The notes beneath the pieces are model-generated. The model was not told the origin of the DNA. It was given only the letters and a program-made list of their open reading frames with translations, and made no database searches. The translations under genes and the position numbers were made by a program. Positions 32,205-41,194 of a DNA stretch of 41,252 nucleotides are shown one piece after another. Every line of letters begins with the position of its first letter. The first letter of the stretch is position 1. This DNA comes from Planctomycetaceae bacterium (GTDB lineage: Bacteria > Planctomycetota > Planctomycetia > Pirellulales > Pirellulaceae): the NCBI GenBank assembly GCA_021298315.1, contig JAJTFC010000093.1, positions 1 through 41,252 of the forward strand, given 5' to 3'.

Positions 32205-33635
32205 ATGGCTATTCCACGCGTTGCAATTGTTGGCCGACCGAATGTCGGCAAGAGTTCTATTTTCAATTGGCTAGCTGGTCGCCGTTTGGCGATCGTAGAG
32301 GATTTTGCTGGCGTTACCCGAGATCGCCTTACAACCCTCATAGAGCATCAAGGGCGACACTTTGAGATGGTCGATACCGGAGGGATTGGGATCGAGGATG
32401 TCGATAATCTGACCGAGCAAGTCGAGGGGCAGATCTTAGCGGCAATCGAGGACAAACCGGTGCTGTTGATTGCCAACAAGACCGACAGCCAATCGCAAGA
32501 CTCCAATGCTGACGAATTTCATCGCTTGGGCTATGGAGATCTCTTGCGGGTGAGCGTTCTGCAGAACAGAAACAAGGGGGATCTGCTCTCTTGGATTACC
32601 GAGCGACTCCCGGACTTTGACGCAACCGCCGAGGAGATCGAGCCTCCGACGATGAAGGTTGCGATCGTCGGCCGACGCAACGTTGGCAAAAGCACCTTTG
32701 TCAATTCGCTTGCTAAAGAGGAACGCTGCATCGTTAGCGAGATTCCTGGAACTACCCGAGACAGTGTCGATGTCATGTTCGAACTCGACGGCCACAAGTT
32801 CATGGCGATCGACACCCCGGGCTTGCGTCGAAACAAGAGCATCAAGACCGACATCGATTGGTACGGAACTCACCGAGCCCAGCGCAGCATTCGACGCGCC
32901 GATGTTGTGCTTCTGTTCTTCGATTGCATCGAGACGATGAGCAAGGTCGATAAGCAACTTGCGCACTACATCCATGACGAGTTCAAACCCTGCATCTTCG
33001 TGGTCAACAAATGGGACAAGCTCGCCGGTCAGATCCCAACCGAAAGGTGGGTCGAGTATCTCCGAGAACACTTCCCGACCATGGCCTATTGCCCTATCGC
33101 CTTCGTTACTGGGCAAACGGGCAAGAATGTAAAGACGCTCCTGAACCACGCCCAAATGCTTTTCAAGCAGGCCAAGGAGCGTATCTCGACAAGCATGCTC
33201 AATAAGCTCGTCAAAGCGGCGCTTGAGAGGCATGAGCCTCCGTTGTACCAGCTCAAACGACCAAAGATCTACTATGCCACCCAGGTTGCATCCGAGCCAC
33301 CGACGATCGTTCTGGTCTGCAATCAACCTCAAGGCTTCTCGAACCAATACCGACGCTATTTGCTGAATTTTCTAAGAGATCACCTCCCCTTCGGTGAGAT
33401 CCCGATCAAGCTCTACTTGCAACCGCGCAAGCGCGATGACCAGCGAGATGAAATCCAAACCGATCTGCCGGGAGCTAACGCCAAGCCAGGTGAGCAATGG
33501 GAGGGAGCCTTCGATAAGGATCTTGGCTCTGATGCTTATGGCCAAACCGGTTTCGAGGATGTTGGACTCGATGATCAAGCGATCGAAATCTACGATGAAG
33601 AGGATGACGAACAAGAGGAAGAAAACCAAGGGTAA
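32205..33635 (+). CDS. der: Ribosome-biogenesis GTPase Der (EngA), apparently with a shortened first G domain
   Basis: A 476-residue double GTPase needed for 50S subunit assembly. Domain G1 has GRPNVGKSS (10-18), GVTRDR, DTGG (57-60) and NKTD (91-94). G2 has GRRNVGKST (156-164), GTTRDS, DTPG and NKWD. A KH-like domain follows (about 350-440), then an acidic tail (about 460-476, EEDDEQEEEN). In G1 only 34 residues separate DTGG from NKTD, against 65 between the same motifs in G2. After AAIE (79-82) the chain goes directly to DKPVLLIANKTD, so the strand and helix usually lying between (ADVxLFVVD...through the helix before KPV) are missing, about 29 residues, in frame, at nucleotide 32450. Everything else is standard. 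Five bases separate it from the next gene. Confidence 0.93.
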   Translation: MAIPRVAIVGRPNVGKSSIFNWLAGRRLAIVEDFAGVTRDRLTTLIEHQGRHFEMVDTGGIGIEDVDNLTEQVEGQILAAIEDKPVLLIANKTDSQSQDSNADEFHRLGYGDLLRVSVLQNRNKGDLLSWITERLPDFDATAEEIEPPTMKVAIVGRRNVGKSTFVNSLAKEERCIVSEIPGTTRDSVDVMFELDGHKFMAIDTPGLRRNKSIKTDIDWYGTHRAQRSIRRADVVLLFFDCIETMSKVDKQLAHYIHDEFKPCIFVVNKWDKLAGQIPTERWVEYLREHFPTMAYCPIAFVTGQTGKNVKTLLNHAQMLFKQAKERISTSMLNKLVKAALERHEPPLYQLKRPKIYYATQVASEPPTIVLVCNQPQGFSNQYRRYLLNFLRDHLPFGEIPIKLYLQPRKRDDQRDEIQTDLPGANAKPGEQWEGAFDKDLGSDAYGQTGFEDVGLDDQAIEIYDEEDDEQEEENQG

Positions 33636-33640
33636 TTTCC

Positions 33641-34510
33641 ATGCCAAGCCTTGAAGGTCTTATGATCGGTTACGTGGGGCTTGGAAACATGGGGTTGCCC
33701 GGGGCCAGTCATCTCCAAAAAGCAGCAGCGAACCTCAAGGTATGGAACCGATCCCCCGGTCCAGCAGTGCAAGCAGCATCGATGGGATTGCTTGTCGCTA
33801 AGTCGCCAGAGGAACTAGCCGAGCACGCTTCGGGTGGAATCATCTGCTTGAATCTCTCGAATACCGAAGCCGTCGAGCAAGTGGTCTTTGGTTCGCAGGG
33901 GCTAGCTTCGCGTGTCTCCAGCGAGACCCTTTTTATCGATTTCGGAACATCGAGCGTCGTTCAGACAAAAGAATTCGCCAAAAAAGTACGTTGGCTCGAT
34001 GCTCCTGTAAGCGGTGGGCAAGTCGGTGCGCAAGCCGCGAGCCTTTCGATCATGGCAGGGGGCCAAGTCGAGGACTTCGAACGAGCCTTGCCGGTATTGC
34101 AGACCGTGGGCAAACGTGTCACACACCTTGGACCATCGGGAGCCGGGCAGGTCGCCAAGCTTGCCAATCAATTGATCGTTGCACAGACGATCGATGCTGT
34201 AGCCCAAGCGATACGACTGGCAGAGCTCTCTGGGGTCGATGCAGGCTTGATGCGTGAGGCGCTTTTGGGGGGGTTCGCCGAGAGTCGTATATTGCAGCTT
34301 CATGGTGATCGCATGATCCGCAGAGACTTTGAACCAGGTGGACGCAGCGAGTTGCAGCTCAAGGATGTTCGATTGATTTGCGAGTTGGCCCAATCTGTCG
34401 GATTGCAATCGGAAACCCTCGATCATTGCCGAAATCAATGGGAACGGCTCGTCCACCAACTCGGTCTGGGCAACCTAGACCACTCCGGTTTGTTTAAACT
34501 ATACGAATGA
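33641..34510 (+). CDS. NAD(P)-dependent beta-hydroxyacid dehydrogenase (3-hydroxyisobutyrate dehydrogenase family)
   Basis: A 289-residue cytoplasmic oxidoreductase. The Rossmann motif is GYVGLGNMG (9-17). The substrate-site segment is DAPVSGGQVGAQ (about 119-130), and the catalytic lysine lies in GQVAKLANQ (about 171). Family-wide features such as FIDFGTSS and the C-terminal LQLKDVRL are also present. Members reduce small oxo-acids (tartronate semialdehyde, methylmalonate semialdehyde, succinic semialdehyde); the substrate here is not determinable. It starts five bases after der; AAGGG lies eight bases before the ATG, while an internal ATG at 33662 would still give a full domain. Confidence 0.88.
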   Translation: MPSLEGLMIGYVGLGNMGLPGASHLQKAAANLKVWNRSPGPAVQAASMGLLVAKSPEELAEHASGGIICLNLSNTEAVEQVVFGSQGLASRVSSETLFIDFGTSSVVQTKEFAKKVRWLDAPVSGGQVGAQAASLSIMAGGQVEDFERALPVLQTVGKRVTHLGPSGAGQVAKLANQLIVAQTIDAVAQAIRLAELSGVDAGLMREALLGGFAESRILQLHGDRMIRRDFEPGGRSELQLKDVRLICELAQSVGLQSETLDHCRNQWERLVHQLGLGNLDHSGLFKLYE

Positions 34511-34541
34511 TCGTTTTCGAGCATTTCGTAGGAATCAGGCC

Positions 34542-35120
34542 ATGAAGAAGAACGCGATTCGCCTCTTAGCGATACTGTTTTGCGTTTTTGTTGCGATCGA
34601 TGTTATTCCCGAGTCTTACTCCTTTGCATCGCGGCCTAAGGCATGGGTTCATTCGGTTTTGGTTCCGTTGGGACTCTCCCAAGGGGATTGGCCACTGTTT
34701 GCACCCAATCCAGTTCTCAACAATGGAGTGCTTGTCGCGGAATTGACCGATCGCAGCGGCAACCCCGCTACTTGGACCTCCATCGATTGGCAGGAAGCTT
34801 CGGTGTGGACCAAGTTTTATCGGTTTCGGCATATGAACTATCAGCAGCGTTTGCCAAACACCTACACAGCGGCAAGCGATTTTGCGGACTATTTGCTCCG
34901 AGCGATTCCTGTCGAAGAATCGGCTGTTGGGAGCATACGTTGGAGCTCAGACAACCAGATGCTTGAGCCCGCTGCGATCGAGCCTCCCATGCGAGAGATC
35001 AAGCTCTACAAGTACCGCAATACGATGGTGCTCGAAGAAGGCCAACCGTTGCCGAAAATCGATCAAACCCAGTGGAGCACGCAAATCAGCTTCTTGGTGC
35101 GACGTGAGTCTCAGCCATGA
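34542..35120 (+). CDS. Membrane-anchored protein of unknown function paired with an HTTM protein
   Basis: A 192-residue protein with a hydrophobic segment at about 6-22 (signal anchor or signal peptide), then an outward-facing domain with no family I recognise. The segment GDWPLFAPNP (about 47-56) resembles the W-x-x-F-A-P-x-P motif seen in small proteins encoded beside HTTM-domain genes. The rest is beta-rich with many aromatic residues (WTKFYRFRHMNYQQRLP). AGGA precedes the ATG. The stop overlaps the next start by four bases, which supports a functional pair. Function unknown. Confidence 0.65.
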   Translation: MKKNAIRLLAILFCVFVAIDVIPESYSFASRPKAWVHSVLVPLGLSQGDWPLFAPNPVLNNGVLVAELTDRSGNPATWTSIDWQEASVWTKFYRFRHMNYQQRLPNTYTAASDFADYLLRAIPVEESAVGSIRWSSDNQMLEPAAIEPPMREIKLYKYRNTMVLEEGQPLPKIDQTQWSTQISFLVRRESQP

Positions 35121-36007
35121 TGGTATGTTTTCAAAGGATCCTACAAGCTTGGGATCGGTTTCTCTTTGAGTCCTGCGATCCACGCGTGGCTCCAGTTTTG
35201 AGAATCGGCTTTGCGATCCTGATCCTGATCCAAACGATCGTCGTATGGCCTGATGCCGCTTACTGGTATACCGATGCAGGGGTCATGCGAGCCGAGACAG
35301 CCCAAGGGATCCTCGATCCAGGAGCTTGGTCGCTTTTGAATCTTTTGCCTTCGACGCCTTGGGCTGCACGCTTTGGACTCCTGTGTTTGTTCATCCACGG
35401 TTTGCTGATGCTCGTAGGTTGCTATTCGCGATTCCAAGTGGCTGCGATTTTCGTTTGGCTGATCTCGTTTCAAAATCGCAATCCGTTGATCACCGATGGG
35501 GAAGACACGGTGCTGCGAATTTTCGCATTCCTGATGATCTGGCTTCCCTTGGATGCTTATTGGGCTGTCTGTGCACCGAAAACAAAAACGGGAGCGTCGA
35601 CACTGGGTTCGTCGCAAGGGTGGGCTTTGCGCCTGATCCAAGTTCAAATGACTGCTATCTATGCTTCGACAGCCTTGTCGAAGATCGAGGGATCGACATG
35701 GCAAGATGGTACGGCACTATGGTATGTGTCTCGCATGACGGATAACTTCGGACGTTTGATTCCTGCGTCCTGTTTCGATTGGCCCGGCCTAAGCGCTTGT
35801 GCAACCTACGGCACCTTGGTCATCGAATCGCTATTACCCATAGGTTTGTGGATCCCCAGGTTTCGATGGATTGCAATCGGGCTTGGAGTCCTCTTGCATC
35901 TTGGAATCGAAAGCTCGATGAACCTGTTTTTGTTCCAGTGGTTAATGCTTCTGGGGTTAATCGCATTTGTGCGACCACCTAAATTCAAGGCTACTGGGGT
36001 ATTGTAG
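35117..36007 (+). CDS. HTTM-domain integral membrane protein
   Basis: A 296-residue protein with about seven or eight hydrophobic helices. Features match the HTTM domain, the membrane part related to vitamin K-dependent gamma-carboxylase: RVAPVLRIGFAILILIQT near the start, a luminal loop WYTDAGVM, RNPLITDGEDTVLRIFAFL (conserved N and D-G-x-D), YASTALSKIEG, and WQDGTALWYV. The extra C-terminal carboxylase domain is absent, so it is the short bacterial type whose chemistry is unknown. It is translationally coupled to the preceding small protein. The last 17 bases overlap the convergent DUF2834 gene. Confidence 0.85.
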   Translation: MMVCFQRILQAWDRFLFESCDPRVAPVLRIGFAILILIQTIVVWPDAAYWYTDAGVMRAETAQGILDPGAWSLLNLLPSTPWAARFGLLCLFIHGLLMLVGCYSRFQVAAIFVWLISFQNRNPLITDGEDTVLRIFAFLMIWLPLDAYWAVCAPKTKTGASTLGSSQGWALRLIQVQMTAIYASTALSKIEGSTWQDGTALWYVSRMTDNFGRLIPASCFDWPGLSACATYGTLVIESLLPIGLWIPRFRWIAIGLGVLLHLGIESSMNLFLFQWLMLLGLIAFVRPPKFKATGVL

Positions 36008-36329
36008 TGGCTCGTGCGATTTTGAGGTAAGCTTCCCGGCGGTAGAGAAATGTCGGCAGGGCGAAGCAAATCCCGACCAAAAAAATCGCTGCGAAATGCC
36101 ATGCGAATCCTTTGATCTTCAGCCGTTTGGATTCATTGGCCATCCAGATCGTGCAAGCCGTTGCCGTGAGCATCAGATCCCAAGAGAAGCCTGAGATGAC
36201 CCAGGTCGCAAAGGGTGCGGCCCAAAATTCTGGCCAGCCTCTCTCCCCGGCTCTTGTGAAATGAATTCCAAAACAAACCATCGGGAGGATCAATCCCGCG
36301 ATGGAAAGCACTCCATAAACGTAACGCAT
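35991..36329 (-). CDS. DUF2834-like small membrane protein
   Basis: A 112-residue protein with three hydrophobic segments (about 4-24, 44-63, 77-97). The last part, FAAIFLVGICFALPTFLYRRE, resembles the end of the DUF2834 family, small bacterial membrane proteins of unknown role. It stands alone on the minus strand, 30 bases downstream of the ceramidase-like gene, and may be read through from that operon. Confidence 0.6.
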   Translation of the reverse strand: MRYVYGVLSIAGLILPMVCFGIHFTRAGERGWPEFWAAPFATWVISGFSWDLMLTATACTIWMANESKRLKIKGFAWHFAAIFLVGICFALPTFLYRREAYLKIARATTIPQ

Positions 36330-36359
36330 GTTCGATGATTCCTATCGCAAGTAATGGAT

Positions 36360-37811
36360 TTATCGTTTTCCCTTCAAGCGATCATCGATGCGACGAGTGA
36401 TCGATTCGATGAGCACCTCCAAACATCCTGGAGCCGTCGCCGCGATGACTTCCTGATAAATGTCGTAGCCATAACTGCTGGCCTCAGGAATGTAACCCGG
36501 TTGCCAATCGTTCGTCAGAGTCGTCACAAAAATCAGCTTGGGCGCAAACCGCTCTCGAAGCGTTGTTTGAAAGATCTGGTAGATCTCTCCTGGCAAGAAG
36601 ATCCAGATGGCATCGCCTACGAATCCAATGTGGATTTCCAGCGGATAGCAACGGCCTGGGATTAAGTGACCAAGGCGTGTGAGTTGCCGAGTGCACTGTT
36701 CGACTTGAGCTCGCGAGTCTCTGATTTTTTCTAAATCATTGGCCGCTTGAGCTTGCTCCAGAAGTTTCTGCCAATGCTCTTGCTCTTGCAGAGTTTCTTC
36801 AACGGTGGGGAGATCATGGCGATAAGGTAGGTCGACGGTAAGCGATTCCCAGTGCCAAGTGCGGATCGTGTTCAAGGAGTCTGAATCAAGCGGTTGGTGT
36901 TGCCAAGTTCCGATGCGGGTTCCCGAGACCACCGATCCGGTGTAGCAATACTGAGTCATCGGTTTAGGAAGTGTGGCAAGTGTCGAAAGCGATGCGAACC
37001 CAACTTGCCTGCCGTTGCGTTCGGCAACCTCGGTGTCTCCGACGAATCCTTCCCGAGGCCCCAAATCCCCCGATGCACCTTGCAAAAAAAGGCATAAGCC
37101 GCCTTCTTCTTTCTCGATGACTTCACGCATCGCACCTATCCAGTCAGGGCTAATGAGTGTGTTTTCCCAAGCCAAAGTGGTTGGATGGCAAGCATAGTTA
37201 ACGACCGTTGCAAGAGTATTGCCTTCGATGCTCGTGATCCGTGAGAGCATGAGTGTGTCGTCGGCAAATCCCGTCGGATTCAATCCGCAGACAAATCGCT
37301 TTTGCTGCTCGTCAAGGTAATTTCGATGAGCAGCAAGGTTGCATCGTCCCTTGGCATAGATCATCGTACATGGACTTAGTTGAGCTTGGACTTGCTCGGC
37401 CAATGCCCCGATTTGGTCGGCTAACTGATCGAGATACGGTGCAAGCAATTCGCCCCCTGGCAAGTCGCTTCGTGATCGCGACATCCAACCTGCACCATGG
37501 GTGTGGGTGAGCGTCACTAAAATATTATCGGAGCCTGCGTCTGTCGATCTTGCGATGGATTGTTTGATGCTTTGGATCTCTTGGCGATCGAGGATGCAGT
37601 GATCCAAGCTAACGAGAATGACAGGTTTTGAAGCCGGATCGGAATCGGATTGCAAGCACAGCAACGTCGCGAAAAGGGGGCGATGCACACCGGTGGCTCG
37701 ATCATGCAAGGCGGCACCCCACATGCGATGGTAGATGCCAACCGGTGGGGTAATGTCGCATCGGCCAACTGCCGCTTTGCAACTAGCCTGAGGCGTTTGT
37801 ATCACTTTCAT
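36360..37811 (-). CDS. Neutral/alkaline ceramidase-like hydrolase
   Basis: 483 residues from the ATG at 37809-37811, chosen over an upstream in-frame TTG because GGAG lies six bases before it. The sequence follows the N-terminal domain of neutral ceramidases (PF04734): GRCDITPPVGI near the start, VILVSLD, LTHTHGAG in place of the usual SHTHSGPGG, VVNYACHPT, SPDWIGAMRE, FLQGASGDLGP, and FLPGEIYQIF near the end. The histidines of these motifs would bind zinc. No signal peptide is visible, unlike secreted ceramidases. Planctomycetes carry many members in catabolic operons, so the real substrate may not be ceramide. It overlaps the MFS gene by 29 bases, so it is part of the sugar-acid operon. Confidence 0.82.
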   Translation of the reverse strand: MKVIQTPQASCKAAVGRCDITPPVGIYHRMWGAALHDRATGVHRPLFATLLCLQSDSDPASKPVILVSLDHCILDRQEIQSIKQSIARSTDAGSDNILVTLTHTHGAGWMSRSRSDLPGGELLAPYLDQLADQIGALAEQVQAQLSPCTMIYAKGRCNLAAHRNYLDEQQKRFVCGLNPTGFADDTLMLSRITSIEGNTLATVVNYACHPTTLAWENTLISPDWIGAMREVIEKEEGGLCLFLQGASGDLGPREGFVGDTEVAERNGRQVGFASLSTLATLPKPMTQYCYTGSVVSGTRIGTWQHQPLDSDSLNTIRTWHWESLTVDLPYRHDLPTVEETLQEQEHWQKLLEQAQAANDLEKIRDSRAQVEQCTRQLTRLGHLIPGRCYPLEIHIGFVGDAIWIFLPGEIYQIFQTTLRERFAPKLIFVTTLTNDWQPGYIPEASSYGYDIYQEVIAATAPGCLEVLIESITRRIDDRLKGKR

Positions 37812-39087
37812 TTTGATCTCCAAAGAGAGTTCCTTGTGGATTCAGCAGCGCCCAGCAGACTGCGTCGATGGCCATCACGCCAGCAAAGAGAAACAATATC
37901 AAATTCCAGTTTCCTGTTTTGGCCACCAACCAACCTGCGGTGAGTGGAAAAAGAGCGGCCCCGATGTTTCCAAACATATTCATGGTGCTAAAAACCGTCG
38001 CGACATTTTTCCCTCCAAATCCGATCGCCACGGTGTAGCCACTGACCCCCCCAAAGGTGGCACAGAATGCTCCGAGCGTGATAAGAGCGATGCTTTGATG
38101 GGTGTCTTGGGCGTAATACGAGAGCACGATCAAGATCGCACAGGCGCTCATGCCAGCGATAGCGATCCCCTGGCGACTGAGCCTTTGGCTACCGGTTTTC
38201 TTGAGTATCCAGTCTGAGCAGAAGCCACCGGTGAGGCTGCCGACAACTCCACCTATCCCGGCAACGGTCGTAAGGATCCCGGAATCAAGTTGCGAGACAC
38301 CCCGGGTCTTTTGCAAAAACGTAGGAAACCAAGTTGTGAAAAAGACCATGCCTGCAGCCCGAAAAAACTGCTGGGCGCAAAGCAGACCCAATGGAAGGCT
38401 GCTAAGCATTCGCATCCAGTCGACGGCAGGTGGGCGAGTTTGAACGCCATGGCAAGCAGGTAATTTGCGTTCGGAGATCCAATACCAAAACAGCGCAGAC
38501 CACAGCAGTCCTGGGATAGCGTAAATGGCTAATAACAGTCGCCAACGTTCTATGCCGATGGCTCTTGCCGATGGGATCAAGGCTTCGAGAAAAAATGCTG
38601 CTAGAATCGGAGCGATCGCTCCTCCGATGGTCATTCCAGCGGCTAGCATTCCCGTTGCCCGGGCACGCTGGGAATCCGGGAAGATACTTCCCAAGGCTTT
38701 TGCTGCGCAAGGGAACGCGCCAGCTTGAGCAGCACCCATCAACCCCCACGTCAAGACCAACGTCCAGTAGCCGTTGGCAAAGGCGGCCAGCAAAGTCGCC
38801 AAGGACCAGACGATACAAAAGATGGTCAAGGCTTTGCGTGCCCCTAAACGATCGGCGAGCCAGCCTGCTGGAATCTGCATCAGAGCGTACGCAAAGTACC
38901 AAACCGATTGGATCGATCCCATGTCGCGAGCAAGGTCACTGAATTGGAGATCCTTTGCGACCTCTTCGGCCGGTACGCTCAATGCTGCCCGTTGGATATA
39001 AGCGATTGCCGCCGAGGCACACAGCAGCGTTAGCACTTGGTAACGTCCGGATCGGATCTCAGCCTCTTCTTGCAATTCGCTGGACAT
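37783..39087 (-). CDS. MFS transporter, anion:cation symporter type (sugar acid uptake)
   Basis: 434 residues from the ATG at 39085-39087 (an upstream TTG adds one residue). Twelve hydrophobic helices can be traced. GWLADRLGARKAL is the MFS loop 2-3 motif, with a counterpart GGFCSDWILKKTGSQRLSR in the second half. The start (YIQRAALSVPAEEVAKDLQFS and SVWYFAYALMQIPAGWL) matches the ACS family, which includes hexuronate, galactonate and glucarate carriers. The gene lies between a DHDPS-family lyase and the ceramidase-like gene, and with the galactonate-type dehydratase upstream it most likely imports the sugar acid degraded by this operon. Confidence 0.87.
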   Translation of the reverse strand: MSSELQEEAEIRSGRYQVLTLLCASAAIAYIQRAALSVPAEEVAKDLQFSDLARDMGSIQSVWYFAYALMQIPAGWLADRLGARKALTIFCIVWSLATLLAAFANGYWTLVLTWGLMGAAQAGAFPCAAKALGSIFPDSQRARATGMLAAGMTIGGAIAPILAAFFLEALIPSARAIGIERWRLLLAIYAIPGLLWSALFWYWISERKLPACHGVQTRPPAVDWMRMLSSLPLGLLCAQQFFRAAGMVFFTTWFPTFLQKTRGVSQLDSGILTTVAGIGGVVGSLTGGFCSDWILKKTGSQRLSRQGIAIAGMSACAILIVLSYYAQDTHQSIALITLGAFCATFGGVSGYTVAIGFGGKNVATVFSTMNMFGNIGAALFPLTAGWLVAKTGNWNLILFLFAGVMAIDAVCWALLNPQGTLFGDQNESDTNASG

Positions 39088-39096
39088 CAAATCCTA

Positions 39097-40014
39097 CTAT
39101 CGACTAGTGTCTAAAGTTCGCTGCAGTAGATCAAACAGACGGTCGACTTCTGCTTGGGTTTCAGGATCGAGTTGCCAACCCGATGGCTGCACACGTCGCG
39201 TGCTTGGGAAAATCCCTCGCTTGTGCATCAAGTATTTTTCAATCGCTAAAAAACCATCGAGTCCAGCTTGCAATTGCATCGCCGTAAGAGCGCAAATCGG
39301 TAGTGATAGCTGATAGATCCGAGACTCGTCACCCGATTGCAATGCCTGCCATAGAGCTACGATCCCGTCGAGCAGATCTGTACCTGGCATGGTGCCGACG
39401 ATACCGCGTCGATAGCAGTCGACCAAATTGATCCCCCCTGATCCTTCGAAGATCTTGGCTTTGCCGCCACTTGCATCCCGGAGTTTCGAAAGGTTGGGAC
39501 CAAGCGGGCTTGCCTCCGGCTTGAAATAAATTCGCTCGGGCCCAAACTCATCGAGGAGGTTGAGGTAGACCCCCAGGTCGATCGCAGCTCCCACATAGCT
39601 CGACGCATCTTGCACGACCAAAGGGATCGAAATCGATCTGGCGATCGCTCCAAAATATTCAGCCGTCCTCTCTCCGCTCGGGGAGGTTGCTAGCGGAGGA
39701 ATCGCCATGACACCACTAGCTCCTAGACCTTGTGCATGCTCTGCAAACTCGACGGCTTCGCGTATGCTCTCGGCTCCGACACTGACGATCACGTAACCCT
39801 GATTGCATGCAGCCTCGCACACGTGCTGTGCGAGTTGCTTGCGGCGTTGGTAACCCAATCGCAAGACCTCGCTTACCATTGCGACTACCACCCCGTGAGC
39901 ACCGGTTTGAAATGCCCACTGGATTTCTTTTTGAAGCGTCGGAACATCGATTCCTTCGCTCTCGGTAAGGGGTGTATGCAGAACCGGCAGGACACCTTCC
40001 ATCGAGCTTGCCAT
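39097..40014 (-). CDS. Dihydrodipicolinate synthase/N-acetylneuraminate lyase family protein (keto-deoxy sugar acid lyase or dehydratase)
   Basis: A 305-residue class I aldolase-fold enzyme. The Schiff-base lysine is K165 in [11 protein letters not shown]. The position normally held by the catalytic tyrosine (LYNxP in DapA) reads [10 protein letters not shown], with Gln135 instead. The usual TTGES near residue 44 reads AMVSEVLRL. These changes exclude an ordinary dihydrodipicolinate synthase; related members with VQD at this site include, as far as I recall, 2-keto-3-deoxy-arabinonate dehydratases. Placed one base after a sugar acid dehydratase and before an uptake carrier, it should act on the 2-keto-3-deoxy acid that enzyme makes. 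AGGAG precedes the ATG. Confidence 0.85.
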   Translation of the reverse strand: MASSMEGVLPVLHTPLTESEGIDVPTLQKEIQWAFQTGAHGVVVAMVSEVLRLGYQRRKQLAQHVCEAACNQGYVIVSVGAESIREAVEFAEHAQGLGASGVMAIPPLATSPSGERTAEYFGAIARSISIPLVVQDASSYVGAAIDLGVYLNLLDEFGPERIYFKPEASPLGPNLSKLRDASGGKAKIFEGSGGINLVDCYRRGIVGTMPGTDLLDGIVALWQALQSGDESRIYQLSLPICALTAMQLQAGLDGFLAIEKYLMHKRGIFPSTRRVQPSGWQLDPETQAEVDRLFDLLQRTLDTSR

Positions 40015-40015
40015 G

Positions 40016-41194
40016 TTACCAATCTCCTACACTGCCGTCGGTGTAAAAAACCCGTTGCAGTTGTTCTTGTTCAAACGGATGCTTTTTGACTTGCTGTTCA
40101 TCGATGGAAATCCCAAGCCCTGGCGATTCGTTGGGCGTCACTGTGCGAGTGGTTTTATCGAGTCGATATCCTTCCTGCACGATATCGGCTCTCCAAGGTA
40201 CATCGTTGTGAACCGATTCGCAAATAATGTAGCTCGGCTGAGAGAATCCAAATTCGATCGATGCGGCCGTGCTGACTGGCCCTTGGGGATTGTGCGGTGC
40301 GAGTGCGATTCGGTAAGCATCGGCAAGTGCAGCGATGCGGCGAGCTTCGGTGAACCCACCGCAGTGGGTGATGTCCATCTGACAAATCTCGCATCCCTTC
40401 GCGGAGAACAAATCGCGAAATGCGGCCAGATGCGTCAACCTTTCGCCCGTAGCGATAGGGGTGCTGACGGCTGCATTGATCGCCGAGAGTCCTTCGATGC
40501 TCTCGGGCCAACAAGGTTCTTCGAGGAAGTACAAGCCATAGGGTTCTAAGGCTTTGGCAAATTGCATTCCCATCGCGGGGGATGGGCGGGCATGGCAATC
40601 GACCATGATGTCGATTTTGTCTCCGACGGCTTGACGCATTGCACCGACACAGGCTTCGGCAGACTTGATCGGTCGAAGCCCTTCGATGGGCATCGTCGGT
40701 GGAACTGCCATCGACTTGAAAGCGCTGAATCCTTCGGCGACGGCTTGTTGAGCGAGTTCTGCAAAGCGTTTGGCGTTGTCGACGGGAGTCTCGTAGAAGG
40801 CTTCCATATCGCCACCTCCTAGATGGCAATAGAGCCGGATTGAATCGCGAACTGGGCCTCCCCAGAGCTTGTGGCAAGGAACCCCATGTTTCTTACCGAG
40901 GATGTCCCACAGAGCGATATCGATTCCAGCGATCGCTGTCGAGCGAACGATTCCGTTTCCATGCCAAAAATGTTGTCGCCACATTATTTGCCATAGGTGT
41001 TCGATGCGAGTCGGATCCTGGCCAATGAGCAGTTGCGAAAGATCCTCGATGGCTCCGACAACGCTACGAGTGTGCCATTCCAAAGTGGCCTCGCCCCATC
41101 CGATGAGTCCCGGCTCGTCGGTAATCACCTTCACAAAGATCCAGTTTCGCATCCGAGCGTGGCAGACCAAAGATTCAATGCGAGTGATTTTCAT
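40016..41194 (-). CDS. Enolase-superfamily sugar acid dehydratase, D-galactonate dehydratase type
   Basis: 392 residues from the ATG at 41192-41194; the frame runs six codons further to a TTG but [15 protein letters not shown] is the usual start of the family. The Mg ligands are D199 ([10 protein letters not shown]), E225 (FLEEP) and E251 (GERL), with H201 and H301 (APHNP). All five are offset by exactly 16 from the corresponding residues of E. coli galactonate dehydratase DgoD (D183, E209, E235, H185, H285). [23 protein letters not shown] is typical of that group. It is the first gene of the four-gene operon and makes a 2-keto-3-deoxy sugar acid. The exact substrate (galactonate or another aldonate) is open. 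Confidence 0.88.
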   Translation of the reverse strand: MKITRIESLVCHARMRNWIFVKVITDEPGLIGWGEATLEWHTRSVVGAIEDLSQLLIGQDPTRIEHLWQIMWRQHFWHGNGIVRSTAIAGIDIALWDILGKKHGVPCHKLWGGPVRDSIRLYCHLGGGDMEAFYETPVDNAKRFAELAQQAVAEGFSAFKSMAVPPTMPIEGLRPIKSAEACVGAMRQAVGDKIDIMVDCHARPSPAMGMQFAKALEPYGLYFLEEPCWPESIEGLSAINAAVSTPIATGERLTHLAAFRDLFSAKGCEICQMDITHCGGFTEARRIAALADAYRIALAPHNPQGPVSTAASIEFGFSQPSYIICESVHNDVPWRADIVQEGYRLDKTTRTVTPNESPGLGISIDEQQVKKHPFEQEQLQRVFYTDGSVGDW

